From NCBI GenBank assembly GCA_035633415.1, contig DASQEZ010000274.1:1-5818 (forward strand): DNA of 5,818 nt. The letters run 5' to 3'. Within the stretch, counting starts at the first letter, position 1, and the number at the start of each line of letters is the position of its first letter. The notes beneath the pieces were generated by a model. It worked only from the letters and a program-made list of their open reading frames with translations. It had not been told where the DNA came from and did no database searches. The DNA is from Fodinibacter sp035633415 (GTDB lineage Bacteria; Actinomycetota; Actinomycetes; Actinomycetales; Dermatophilaceae). Positions 1 through 4,606 of this stretch are shown piece by piece. Made by a program: the position numbers and the translations under genes.

Positions 1-55
1 GAACCTAGACTAGCTGAACCAGAATCAGCCGGGCTGCCAATTACCCCATACCCCA
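1..55 (-). tRNA. tRNA-Gln (CUG), cut by the left window edge
   Basis: On the minus strand the 5' acceptor strand TGGGGTA (55-49) is followed by a D-arm with a GGG/CCC stem. The anticodon stem is GCTGA/TCAGC, fully paired, around the loop TTCTGGT with anticodon CTG at 22-20. A four-base variable region TAGT and the start of the T-arm, CTAGGTTC, reach the window edge, so the 3' acceptor strand is not visible. It is an isodecoder of the complete tRNA-Gln at 489-560. The two share the acceptor 5' strand, anticodon loop and T-arm start but differ in the D-stem, anticodon stem and variable loop, with pairing kept in both. That pattern suggests a functional tRNA rather than a decayed copy. A strong -10-like box lies just upstream at 68-73. 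Confidence 0.88.
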
Positions 56-67
56 AGGGCATGGGGA

Positions 68-73
68 ACTATA
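68..73 (-). promoter_or_regulatory. -10-like box TATAGT for the edge tRNA-Gln
   Basis: On the minus strand TATAGT lies 12 nt before the first base of the tRNA at 55, which would give a leader of about 5-6 nt. It is the best -10 match in the window. No convincing -35 is seen at 16-18 nt upstream, where the sequence is the coding remnant of a transporter gene. The TAG inside this box is also the stop codon that ends that remnant. Confidence 0.45.
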
Positions 74-143
74 CCGGCCCCAGCCCGAACATGATGATCG
101 CGAGCGCGGCGGGCAGACCCACCGAGACGAGTGCCGAGTCCAT
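69..143 (-). pseudogene. 5' remnant of a BASS (bile acid:sodium symporter) family transporter gene
   Basis: On the minus strand an ATG at 143 opens a 24-residue frame that ends in TAG at 71-69. A good Shine-Dalgarno GGAGG (153-149) precedes it by 5 nt. The peptide contains VGLPAALAIIMFGLG, which closely resembles the conserved first transmembrane segment of actinobacterial BASS-family transporters, where the run normally continues as GLSLT into a ~300-residue protein. Here it changes after about residue 22 to Pro-Val-stop, and the last bases belong to the promoter of the adjoining tRNA-Gln. The start, ribosome binding site and a plausible promoter (188-216) are intact and only the body is lost. 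I read it as a gene truncated by recombination or by insertion of a tRNA-bearing segment. Family assignment is from memory of the motif over a short stretch. The alternative is a chance or functional small membrane peptide. Confidence 0.6.
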
Positions 144-187
144 CGGGACCTCCAGGGGCGTGGGCGGGCCGCGCCGCCGGGGCGGTC

Positions 188-216
188 AGCCTTGCGGCGG
201 ACGACCGCCGCGTCAA
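188..216 (-). promoter_or_regulatory. Candidate promoter for the truncated transporter gene
   Basis: On the minus strand TTGACG (216-211) is separated by 17 nt from AAGGCT (193-188). The -35 is good and the spacing optimal, but the -10 is weak. A start of transcription near 181 would leave a leader of about 38 nt carrying the GGAGG at 153-149. It overlaps an inverted repeat, GGCGGTC (181-187) with GACCGCC (203-209), which could be structure or an operator. Confidence 0.35.
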
Positions 217-269
217 GCATCCGGGGGACGAGCCCCCACGCCGGTCACCGGGCGCCACCGGGGGACGAC

Positions 270-299
270 GAAGGCCCGGTCCTGGTGGACCGGGCCTTC
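270..299 (-). terminator. Strong hairpin terminator after tRNA-Glu
   Basis: A perfect 13-bp stem (270-282 with 287-299, arm GAAGGCCCGGTCC) closes a four-base loop. It begins 10 nt past the 3' end of tRNA-Glu on the minus strand. There is no long T run after it (CGTCGTC), as is common for terminators in high-GC actinobacteria. It separates the tRNA-Glu transcript from the transporter remnant downstream. Confidence 0.8.
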
Positions 300-308
300 A
301 CCTTTACG

Positions 309-381
309 TAGCCCCGACGGGATTCGAACCCGCGCTACCGCCTTGAGAGGGCGGCGTGCTAGGCCACTACACAACGGGGCC
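309..381 (-). tRNA. tRNA-Glu (CUC)
   Basis: A complete 73-nt cloverleaf on the minus strand. The acceptor GGCCCCG (381-375) pairs with CGGGGCT (316-310), with a G-U at the first pair, and the discriminator is A at 309. The D-arm contains TGTAGTGGCCTAGCA. The anticodon stem CCGCC/GGCGG encloses CTCTCAA with anticodon CTC at 347-345. The T-arm is CGGGTTCGAATCCCG. CCA is not encoded. It reads GAG codons, the dominant Glu codon in such a GC-rich genome. Together with the tRNA-Gln gene upstream and gltX it forms a glutamate/glutamine charging cluster. Confidence 0.97.
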
Positions 382-394
382 GTGACCTGACGTT

Positions 395-415
395 CCTGCC
401 GCTGGGAGCGGCGGG
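395..415 (-). other. Hairpin in the tRNA-Glu leader
   Basis: An 8-bp stem CCTGCCGC (395-402) with GCGGCGGG (408-415), one T-G pair and a 5-nt loop, lies 13 nt before the tRNA-Glu 5' end. If transcription starts near 421 the hairpin is the main feature of the leader. It may be a processing structure or simply GC-driven pairing. Confidence 0.35.
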
Positions 416-427
416 CAACGGAGAAGA

Positions 428-457
428 ACCTTACCGAACGGCGGGAATTTCTCCGAA
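428..457 (-). promoter_or_regulatory. Candidate promoter of tRNA-Glu
   Basis: On the minus strand the TANNNT box TAAGGT (433-428) has a weak -35, TTCGGA (457-452), 18 nt upstream. It would start transcription near 421, about 40 nt before the tRNA. It lies downstream of a candidate terminator at 461-482, so tRNA-Glu may be transcribed separately from tRNA-Gln. Confidence 0.4.
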
Positions 458-460
458 TCG

Positions 461-482
461 CCCCCGGCCGCAAGGCCGAGGG
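461..482 (-). terminator. Candidate terminator between tRNA-Gln and tRNA-Glu
   Basis: A hairpin CGGCC-GCAA-GGCCG (465-478) is extended by a further CCC/GGG after one C/A mismatch. It starts 7 nt beyond the 3' end of tRNA-Gln on the minus strand. The tail is CGATTC with no T run. It could equally be a 3'-end processing structure. Confidence 0.5.
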
Positions 483-488
483 CGAGAG

Positions 489-560
489 CTGGGGTACCAG
501 GACTCGAACCTAGAACGGATGAACCAGAATCACCAGTGTTGCCAATTACACCATACCCCA
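489..560 (-). tRNA. tRNA-Gln (CUG)
   Basis: A complete 72-nt cloverleaf on the minus strand. The acceptor TGGGGTA (560-554) pairs with TACCCCA (496-490), and the discriminator is G at 489. The D-arm is GTGTAATTGGCAACAC. The anticodon stem GGTGA/TCATC, with one G-U, encloses TTCTGGT with anticodon CTG at 527-525. The T-arm is CTAGGTTCGAGTCCTGG and CCA is not encoded. The U1-A72 first pair is typical of bacterial tRNA-Gln. In organisms using the indirect pathway this tRNA is first charged with Glu by a non-discriminating GluRS and then amidated by GatCAB, so its place next to gltX is functionally sensible. Its 5' end lies inside an 18-bp palindrome. Confidence 0.97.
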
Positions 561-569
561 TGGGGTATG
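552..569. repeat. 18-bp perfect palindrome across the tRNA-Gln 5' end
   Basis: CATACCCCATGGGGTATG is its own reverse complement. The right half of the plus-strand sequence (561-569) is leader, the left half (552-560) is the first nine bases of the tRNA. Consequently the leader carries an exact copy of the 3' acceptor strand TACCCCA, which could pair with the 5' acceptor strand before the true 3' half is made. Confidence 0.9.
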
Positions 570-618
570 CCGTCGGACCTTCCGGGAGGCGGTTGGTCGT
601 CGGGCGAACCGAGGGATG

Positions 619-648
619 ATCCTACCGGGCGGTCTCCCCCGCACCCAA
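619..648 (-). promoter_or_regulatory. Candidate promoter of tRNA-Gln (489-560)
   Basis: On the minus strand TTGGGT (648-643) and TAGGAT (624-619) are separated by 18 nt. Both are fair matches to actinobacterial housekeeping promoters. Transcription would begin near 612, giving a leader of about 50 nt before the tRNA. It lies between the gltX stop codon and the tRNA, so the tRNA need not depend on gltX read-through. I saw no clear terminator for gltX in 561-679. Confidence 0.5.
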
Positions 649-679
649 ATCGCAGGTGAGGCGGCGGACCGCAACGGGG

Positions 680-2266
680 TCAGACCGTGGCGCGCAGCGC
701 CCGGAGCCTGGTGAGCGTCGAGGCCTTGCCCAGGATCTCCATCGACTCGAAGAGCGGCGGGGACACCCGACGCCCCGAGACGGCGGTGCGCAACGGGCCG
801 AAGGCGAACTTCGGCTTGAGGCCGAGCCCCTCGACCAGTGCCTCGCGCAGGGCCGCCTCGACGGCGGACGCGGACCACGACGACTGCGACCCGAGCACAC
901 CCGTGTGGTCCTCGGGCAGTGCCTCGAGGGCGGCGACCGCGGCGTCGAGCACCGGGCCGGCATCGTCCTTGAGCTGGGCGCGGGCGTCGTCGGCCACGTC
1001 GACGGCGTCGTCGGCCACGTAGAACGGGCCGACGAGGGCGGCGGCCTCGGTGAGGTGCGCCATCCGGGTCTGGATCAGCTCGGTGACGGCCCGCAGGCGG
1101 GCCAGCTCGCCGAGCGAGGGGTTGTCGCCGAGCACGCCGTCGGACTGCAGGAACGGCAGCAGGCGCGAGGCGAGGTCGTCGACCGTCAGGGCGCGGATGT
1201 GCACGCCGTTGAGCCAGTCGAGCTTCTTGAGGTCGAAGATCGGGCCGACCGGGTTGACGTCGGCCCAGTCGAAACGCTGCGAGAACTCGTCGAACCCGAA
1301 CACCTCGACGTCCTCACCCTCGGCGCCCTCGGCCGGCGGGTACGCGAGCAGCGCGAGGAAGTTGACCAGCGCCTCCGGCAGGTAGCCCTGTTCCTGGAAC
1401 CAGGTGAGACGCGCTGCGGGGTTCTTCCGCTTGGAGATCTTCGACTTGTCGGTGTTGCGCAACAGGGGCATGTGCGCGAACGCCGGTGGCTGCAGGCCGA
1501 GCCACTGGTAGAGCAGCACGTGCTTGGGGGTCGAGGAGATCCACTCCTCGCCGCGCACGACGTGGGTGATGCCCATCTCGTGGTCGTCGACGACGACGGC
1601 GAGGTGGTAGGTCGGGAAGCCGTCCGCCTTGAGGATCACCTGGTCGTCGGGGCGCGGGGCGGACACCCGGCCGCGGATCAGGTCGTCGAACTCGAGGGGG
1701 GCGTCATCAGGGATGAGCATGCGCACCACGGGCGTCGGCGAGAACCCGGGCAGCTCGCGTCGCTCGTCCTCGGTCCTGCCGACGCACATCCGGTCGTAGC
1801 CCGTGGGCAGCTTGGCCTTCTGCTGCGCCTCACGCATCTGCGCCAGCCGCTCCGTGGAGCACCAGCAGTGGTAGGCCCTGCCCTCGGCGAGCAGCCGCTC
1901 GACATAGGGCCGGTAGGTGTCGAGCCGCTCGCTCTGCCGGTACGGGGCGCACGGGCCGCCGACGTCGGGCCCTTCGTCCCAGGTCAGCCCGAGCCAGCGC
2001 AGGGTGTCGAAGACCTGCTGCTCGGAGTCCTCGCGGAAGCGGGCGCGGTCGGTGTCCTCGATGCGCAGCACGAACCGGCCACCCTGCTGGCGCACGAACG
2101 CCAGGTTGAACAGCGACATGTACGCCGTGCCGACGTGGGGGTCGCCGGTGGGCGAGGGCGCCACCCGCAGCCGCACGCTGCCGGGCAGGGCGTCGCCGGC
2201 CCCGCGGGGGTCGGTGGTCTGGTCGTGGTCACCGGCGTGGCGGGGGGCATCGGGGTTCTCGCTCAT
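680..2266 (-). CDS. gltX: Glutamyl-tRNA synthetase (probably non-discriminating)
   Basis: Class I synthetase that attaches glutamate to tRNA-Glu in the cytoplasm and, in actinobacteria lacking GlnRS, probably to tRNA-Gln for later amidation by GatCAB. At 528 residues it is slightly longer than the usual 470-500. The first ~30 residues are a polar extension before the Rossmann domain, which starts at VRLRVAPSPTG (31-41). The HIGH motif is HVGT (44-47) and KMSKS is SKISKR (275-280). Other family blocks are RIEDTD (68-73), the YRQSER region near 109-114 and FPTYHLAVVVDDHEMGITHVVRGEEW (217-242, long run). The zinc site looks partial: CWC at 134-136 and C161, with Tyr157 where E. coli has Cys125. 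The anticodon-binding helical region fills residues ~340-528. The start lies 12 nt after the FAH stop with no Shine-Dalgarno, but TAGGCT stands 9 nt before ATG, suggesting an almost leaderless transcript in addition to read-through. Identity is firm; dual tRNA specificity is inferred. Confidence 0.97.
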   Translation of the reverse strand: MSENPDAPRHAGDHDQTTDPRGAGDALPGSVRLRVAPSPTGDPHVGTAYMSLFNLAFVRQQGGRFVLRIEDTDRARFREDSEQQVFDTLRWLGLTWDEGPDVGGPCAPYRQSERLDTYRPYVERLLAEGRAYHCWCSTERLAQMREAQQKAKLPTGYDRMCVGRTEDERRELPGFSPTPVVRMLIPDDAPLEFDDLIRGRVSAPRPDDQVILKADGFPTYHLAVVVDDHEMGITHVVRGEEWISSTPKHVLLYQWLGLQPPAFAHMPLLRNTDKSKISKRKNPAARLTWFQEQGYLPEALVNFLALLAYPPAEGAEGEDVEVFGFDEFSQRFDWADVNPVGPIFDLKKLDWLNGVHIRALTVDDLASRLLPFLQSDGVLGDNPSLGELARLRAVTELIQTRMAHLTEAAALVGPFYVADDAVDVADDARAQLKDDAGPVLDAAVAALEALPEDHTGVLGSQSSWSASAVEAALREALVEGLGLKPKFAFGPLRTAVSGRRVSPPLFESMEILGKASTLTRLRALRATV

Positions 2267-2275
2267 GGTGGGCCC

Positions 2276-2281
2276 AGCCTA
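2276..2281 (-). promoter_or_regulatory. -10-like TAGGCT before gltX
   Basis: TAGGCT on the minus strand ends 9 nt before the gltX ATG and overlaps the TAG stop of the FAH gene. The same nine bases CTAGGCTGG (2282-2274) recur before the FAH start (3063-3055). There is no Shine-Dalgarno in the gap, so a start with a 5' leader of 0-3 nt is plausible. No clear -35 is seen. Confidence 0.4.
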
Positions 2282-3049
2282 GTGACGCACGAACGGGTTG
2301 CTGAGCACGCCGATGCCGTCGATCTCGACCTCGACCCGCTGCCCGGCCTCGACCAGGCCCACGCCGGCCGGGGTGCCGGTGAGGATGACGTCGCCGGGCA
2401 GCAGCGTGAACGCCTTCGAGGCGTGGGAGACGAGCATCGCCACACCGTGCACCATGTCGGACGTGCGTCCGTCCTGGACCACCTCGCCGTCACGCCGGGT
2501 GATGATCCGCTGGCGCTCCGAGTCGAGGTCGGTCTCGATCCACGGCCCGAGCGGGCAGAACGTGTCGAACCCCTTTGCGCGAGCCCACTGACCGTCGCCG
2601 CGCTGGAGGTCGCGGGCCGTCACGTCGTTGGCGACGGTGTAGCCGAAGACGGCCGCGAGGGCATCCTTCGGCTCCAGGTCCTTGGACAGCCGGCCGATGA
2701 CGACGGCGAGCTCGCCCTCGTAGCCGACCTCGGACGTCTGCGGTGGCATCACCACCGGGTCTCCGGGGCCGATCACCGCGGTGTTCGGGATGAGGAACAT
2801 CATCGGCTCGGCGGGGGTGTCGGTGCCCATCTCCTTGGCGTGGTCGGCGTAGTTGCGGCCGATGCCGATCACCTTGCTGCGTGGAATGACCGGCGCGAGC
2901 AGCCGCACGTCGTCCACGTCGTGCACCGTGCCGGTGAGCTCGATCCGCTGGTAGAGGGGGTCGCCCGTGATCTCGGCGATCTTCTCGCCCGAACCGTCGA
3001 CCAGACCGTAGGCCGGGTCGTCACCCGTGGTGAACCTCGCGATGCGCAT
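2279..3049 (-). CDS. Fumarylacetoacetate hydrolase (FAH) family protein
   Basis: A 256-residue cytoplasmic enzyme of the FAH/HpcE/MhpD superfamily: metal-dependent hydrolases, decarboxylases or isomerases acting on beta-keto acids such as acylpyruvates, oxaloacetate or aromatic-degradation products. The substrate cannot be told from sequence. A short N-terminal domain (1-55) precedes the catalytic fold. Visible family motifs are GRNYADHAKE (64-73), YEGELAVVIG (110-119, metal ligands E111 and E113), NDVTARDLQ (141-149, ligand D142), KGFDTFCPLGPW (159-170) and LTGTPAGVG (223-231). Length is typical of the single-domain bacterial enzymes. It is the middle gene of a same-strand run, 16 nt after the esterase and 12 nt before gltX. 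The start has only a weak GGA but a TAGGCT box ends 7 nt before the ATG, suggesting leaderless expression. The family is certain; pathway unknown, since no aromatic-degradation genes are nearby. Confidence 0.94.
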   Translation of the reverse strand: MRIARFTTGDDPAYGLVDGSGEKIAEITGDPLYQRIELTGTVHDVDDVRLLAPVIPRSKVIGIGRNYADHAKEMGTDTPAEPMMFLIPNTAVIGPGDPVVMPPQTSEVGYEGELAVVIGRLSKDLEPKDALAAVFGYTVANDVTARDLQRGDGQWARAKGFDTFCPLGPWIETDLDSERQRIITRRDGEVVQDGRTSDMVHGVAMLVSHASKAFTLLPGDVILTGTPAGVGLVEAGQRVEVEIDGIGVLSNPFVRH

Positions 3050-3056
3050 GCGTTCC

Positions 3057-3062
3057 AGCCTA
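3057..3062 (-). promoter_or_regulatory. -10-like TAGGCT before the FAH gene
   Basis: TAGGCT on the minus strand is followed by 7 nt and then the ATG at 3049, the spacing at which transcription would begin on the start codon itself. It lies in the 16-nt gap after the esterase stop. No recognisable -35 lies 17-18 nt upstream, within the esterase 3' end. Confidence 0.4.
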
Positions 3063-3065
3063 GGG

Positions 3066-3974
3066 TCAGGAGACGCCGGCCTTCTCGGCGGCCTTGGCGA
3101 GCACCCGGGCGACCGTGGCCGCCCCCTCGTCGGTGAGGTGGATGTCGGCGGCCGTGCAGATGTTGGTGAGCGTGCAGATCTTGGCGGCGTTCTCGGGCAC
3201 CGAGCGTCCGTTGATCGTCGTCGGGGTCGTGTCGTTGGTCGAGAACGCCTCGTCGAGCCCGACGAAGGTGGTGCCCGACCTCGTGGCGGCCGACTCGATC
3301 GCCGCGCTCAGCGCCGTGTAGGCCTTGGCGGCCGCGTCGACACCCTTGACCGGCTGGTCCAGCGCCTGGGCCGCCAGCCACGGGTTGTAGTAGCCGAGCA
3401 CGAGCACCGGGACGTCGTCGCCGGCCGCCGTCCTCAGCCGCTCGAGGATCGCCGGGAGGTTCTTCTTCACCGTGGCGACCCCGGAGGTCACGCACGCGGT
3501 GTCGATCTGGGCCCCGCCGCGCACGCAGCGCAGCAGGTCGTTGCCACCGATGTCGATCGTGACGAGGGCGACGTCCTCGCTGCCCGAGAGCAGCTTCTCG
3601 GCCTGCTCGAGCTGGCTGCCCTCGGTGAAGTCGCACTTGCCGCCCTTGACCAGGGAGGTCGTCGTCTCGCCGCTGCAGCCGAGGTTCTCCAGGGTCAGGT
3701 CGCCGCCGCCGGCCTCGAGGCGGGTGGCGGTCAGCGCCGGGTAGGCCGTGTCGCGCAGCTCGGCGCCCCCGGGCTGGTATCCCGCGGCGAGCGAGTCGCC
3801 GAGCGCCACGTAGAGGCCGCCGGCCCCGGCCGCACTCTCCGACGGCGAGGCCGAGGCGGTGGGGGCCTGCGTCGCCGGGGCCGCGCTCGAGGCCGAGGGC
3901 TCGGGGTCGCCGCCGCATGCGGTGAGGGTGAGGGTCACCGCGACCACGGCAGCGAGCGGGATGGTCCTACGCAT
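3066..3974 (-). CDS. Secreted SGNH/GDSL-family esterase lipoprotein
   Basis: A 302-residue exported hydrolase, probably an esterase or lipase tethered to the outer face of the membrane. The ATG at 3974 is chosen because it gives a classical lipoprotein signal: MRRT, a hydrophobic run (5-16) and the lipobox LTAC with the lipidated Cys20. Upstream codons add a polar stretch with no signal. GAGG 9 nt before this ATG supports it. An Ala/Ser/Pro linker (23-52) leads to the SGNH domain. Block I is ALGDSLAAGY with nucleophile Ser61, block II has Gly99 (ENLGCSG), block III is GGND (143-146) with Asn145, and block V is DIHLTDEG with Asp277 and His279. Six cysteines in the domain (100/114, 150/161, 268/273) are placed to form three disulphides, as in Streptomyces-type extracellular SGNH esterases. 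Natural substrate is unknown. It heads the esterase-FAH-gltX run and diverges from the DUF805 gene. Confidence 0.92.
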   Translation of the reverse strand: MRRTIPLAAVVAVTLTLTACGGDPEPSASSAAPATQAPTASASPSESAAGAGGLYVALGDSLAAGYQPGGAELRDTAYPALTATRLEAGGGDLTLENLGCSGETTTSLVKGGKCDFTEGSQLEQAEKLLSGSEDVALVTIDIGGNDLLRCVRGGAQIDTACVTSGVATVKKNLPAILERLRTAAGDDVPVLVLGYYNPWLAAQALDQPVKGVDAAAKAYTALSAAIESAATRSGTTFVGLDEAFSTNDTTPTTINGRSVPENAAKICTLTNICTAADIHLTDEGAATVARVLAKAAEKAGVS

Positions 3975-3994
3975 GTCAGGGGGCCTCGTCGGTC

Positions 3995-4013
3995 GGAGTG
4001 GTGTCTGGAGTGG
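3995..4013. repeat. Short direct repeat in the divergent intergenic region
   Basis: GGAGTGG occurs at 3995-4001 and again at 4007-4013, 12 bp apart, 20-40 bp upstream of the esterase start. Spacing close to one helical turn could suit a regulator, but a 7-base repeat in G-rich sequence can easily be chance. The rest of the divergent gap (3975-4174) holds GC-rich sequence with no promoter I can call with confidence. TACCGT at 4132-4137 is a possible -10 for the DUF805 gene. Confidence 0.25.
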
Positions 4014-4174
4014 AGCGGGAGGGTGACAACCCCATCGTCCATCACGACGAACGGGACCGGCCCCGGGGTTCCCGGCGCCACGCCACGTGCGGTGTGGCAC
4101 GGATCTCCCCCACGACCCGTGATGCCGTCACTACCGTTCGTCCTGAGGCATTCCCCTCGGATCAGGAGCGCGTC

Positions 4175-4549
4175 ATGTCGTTCGGCCAGGCTGTCAGCAC
4201 CGTCTTCTCGAAGTACGCCACCTTCTCCGGTCGCGCCCGCCGCAGCGAGTACTGGTGGTGGTACCTCTTCGTCACCCTCGTGTTCATCGTCGCCAACGTC
4301 ATCGACCGTGCCGCGGGCCTGACCTACGGGGACGCGACCTACGCCGGTGGCTGGATCGCCAGCATCGCCGGGCTGGCCCTCCTGCTCCCGAACCTCGCCG
4401 TGGCGGTCCGCCGGCTGCACGACACCGGCCGCACCGGCTGGTGGCTGCTCATCGGGCTGGTCCCCCTCATCGGCTTCGTCGTCCTGCTCTACTTCTTCAT
4501 CCTCGACAGCGAGAACGACAACCAGTACGGCCCCTACCCCAAGGACTGA
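4175..4549 (+). CDS. DUF805 family small membrane protein
   Basis: A 124-residue integral membrane protein of the DUF805 family, whose molecular role is not established. The family signature is clear: FSGRARRSEYWWW (17-29) at the cytoplasmic edge of the first membrane helix (about 27-45), LPNLAVAVRRLHDTGRTGWW (71-90) between the second (about 58-76) and third (88-110) hydrophobic segments, and the C-terminal NQYGPYP (117-123). The ATG at 4175 is chosen because AGGAG (4164-4168) lies 6 nt upstream and the family N-terminus begins with a similar SFxxAV sequence. The same frame is open further upstream, but that stretch has no family resemblance. The length is typical. It is divergent from the esterase and followed by a hairpin at 4560-4580. 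No neighbour suggests a function. Confidence 0.93.
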   Translation: MSFGQAVSTVFSKYATFSGRARRSEYWWWYLFVTLVFIVANVIDRAAGLTYGDATYAGGWIASIAGLALLLPNLAVAVRRLHDTGRTGWWLLIGLVPLIGFVVLLYFFILDSENDNQYGPYPKD

Positions 4550-4559
4550 GCCGTTCGCC

Positions 4560-4580
4560 GCCCGGGTGCTCGCCCCGGGC
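4560..4580 (+). terminator. Candidate terminator after the DUF805 gene
   Basis: A perfect 7-bp stem GCCCGGG/CCCGGGC with a 7-nt loop begins 10 nt after the DUF805 stop codon. No T run follows. It would insulate the next gene, which appears to have its own promoter at 4595-4600. Confidence 0.5.
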
Positions 4581-4594
4581 CGCGGCACCGTCGG

Positions 4595-4600
4595 TACCGT
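4595..4600 (+). promoter_or_regulatory. -10-like TACCGT before the glycosylase-like gene
   Basis: TACCGT is followed by 6 nt and then the GTG start at 4607. With transcription normally starting about 7 nt after the -10 box, the mRNA would begin at the GTG. There is no Shine-Dalgarno. The -35 region falls in the hairpin at 4560-4580 and is not recognisable. Confidence 0.4.
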
Positions 4601-4606
4601 GGTGCG

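Noticed and set aside
217..269. Short hairpin GGGGG/CCCCC (223-237) and the palindrome CCGGTCACCGG (241-251) beyond the tRNA-Glu terminator
   Set aside because: Stems of only 5 bp in G/C-rich sequence are expected by chance. No function is suggested by position.
25..473. Several open frames of 64-113 codons on both strands across the tRNA block
   Set aside because: They run through tRNA genes and the terminator hairpin, have Arg/Pro/Gly-rich random composition, and lack ribosome binding sites.
656..3136. A very long open frame on the plus strand opposite gltX and the FAH gene
   Set aside because: It is antisense to two confidently identified genes. Its composition (Val/Gly/Arg/Glu/His-rich, no domain) is the usual mirror of codon bias in high-GC DNA, and there is no ribosome binding site.
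3975..4100. Longer start for the esterase at 4100, adding 42 residues
   Set aside because: The added stretch is Pro/Arg-rich with no signal character, while the ATG at 3974 gives a textbook lipoprotein signal with lipobox and has GAGG upstream.
3998..4174. Longer start for DUF805 at 3998, adding 59 residues
   Set aside because: The family N-terminus begins at 4175, where AGGAG is correctly spaced. The upstream residues look non-coding and would overlap the esterase promoter region.
3027..4322. Plus-strand open frame across the FAH start, the esterase and part of DUF805
   Set aside because: Antisense to the esterase lipoprotein, with low-complexity Arg/Gly/Val-rich translation. It also runs out of frame through the DUF805 start. 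It is a shadow.
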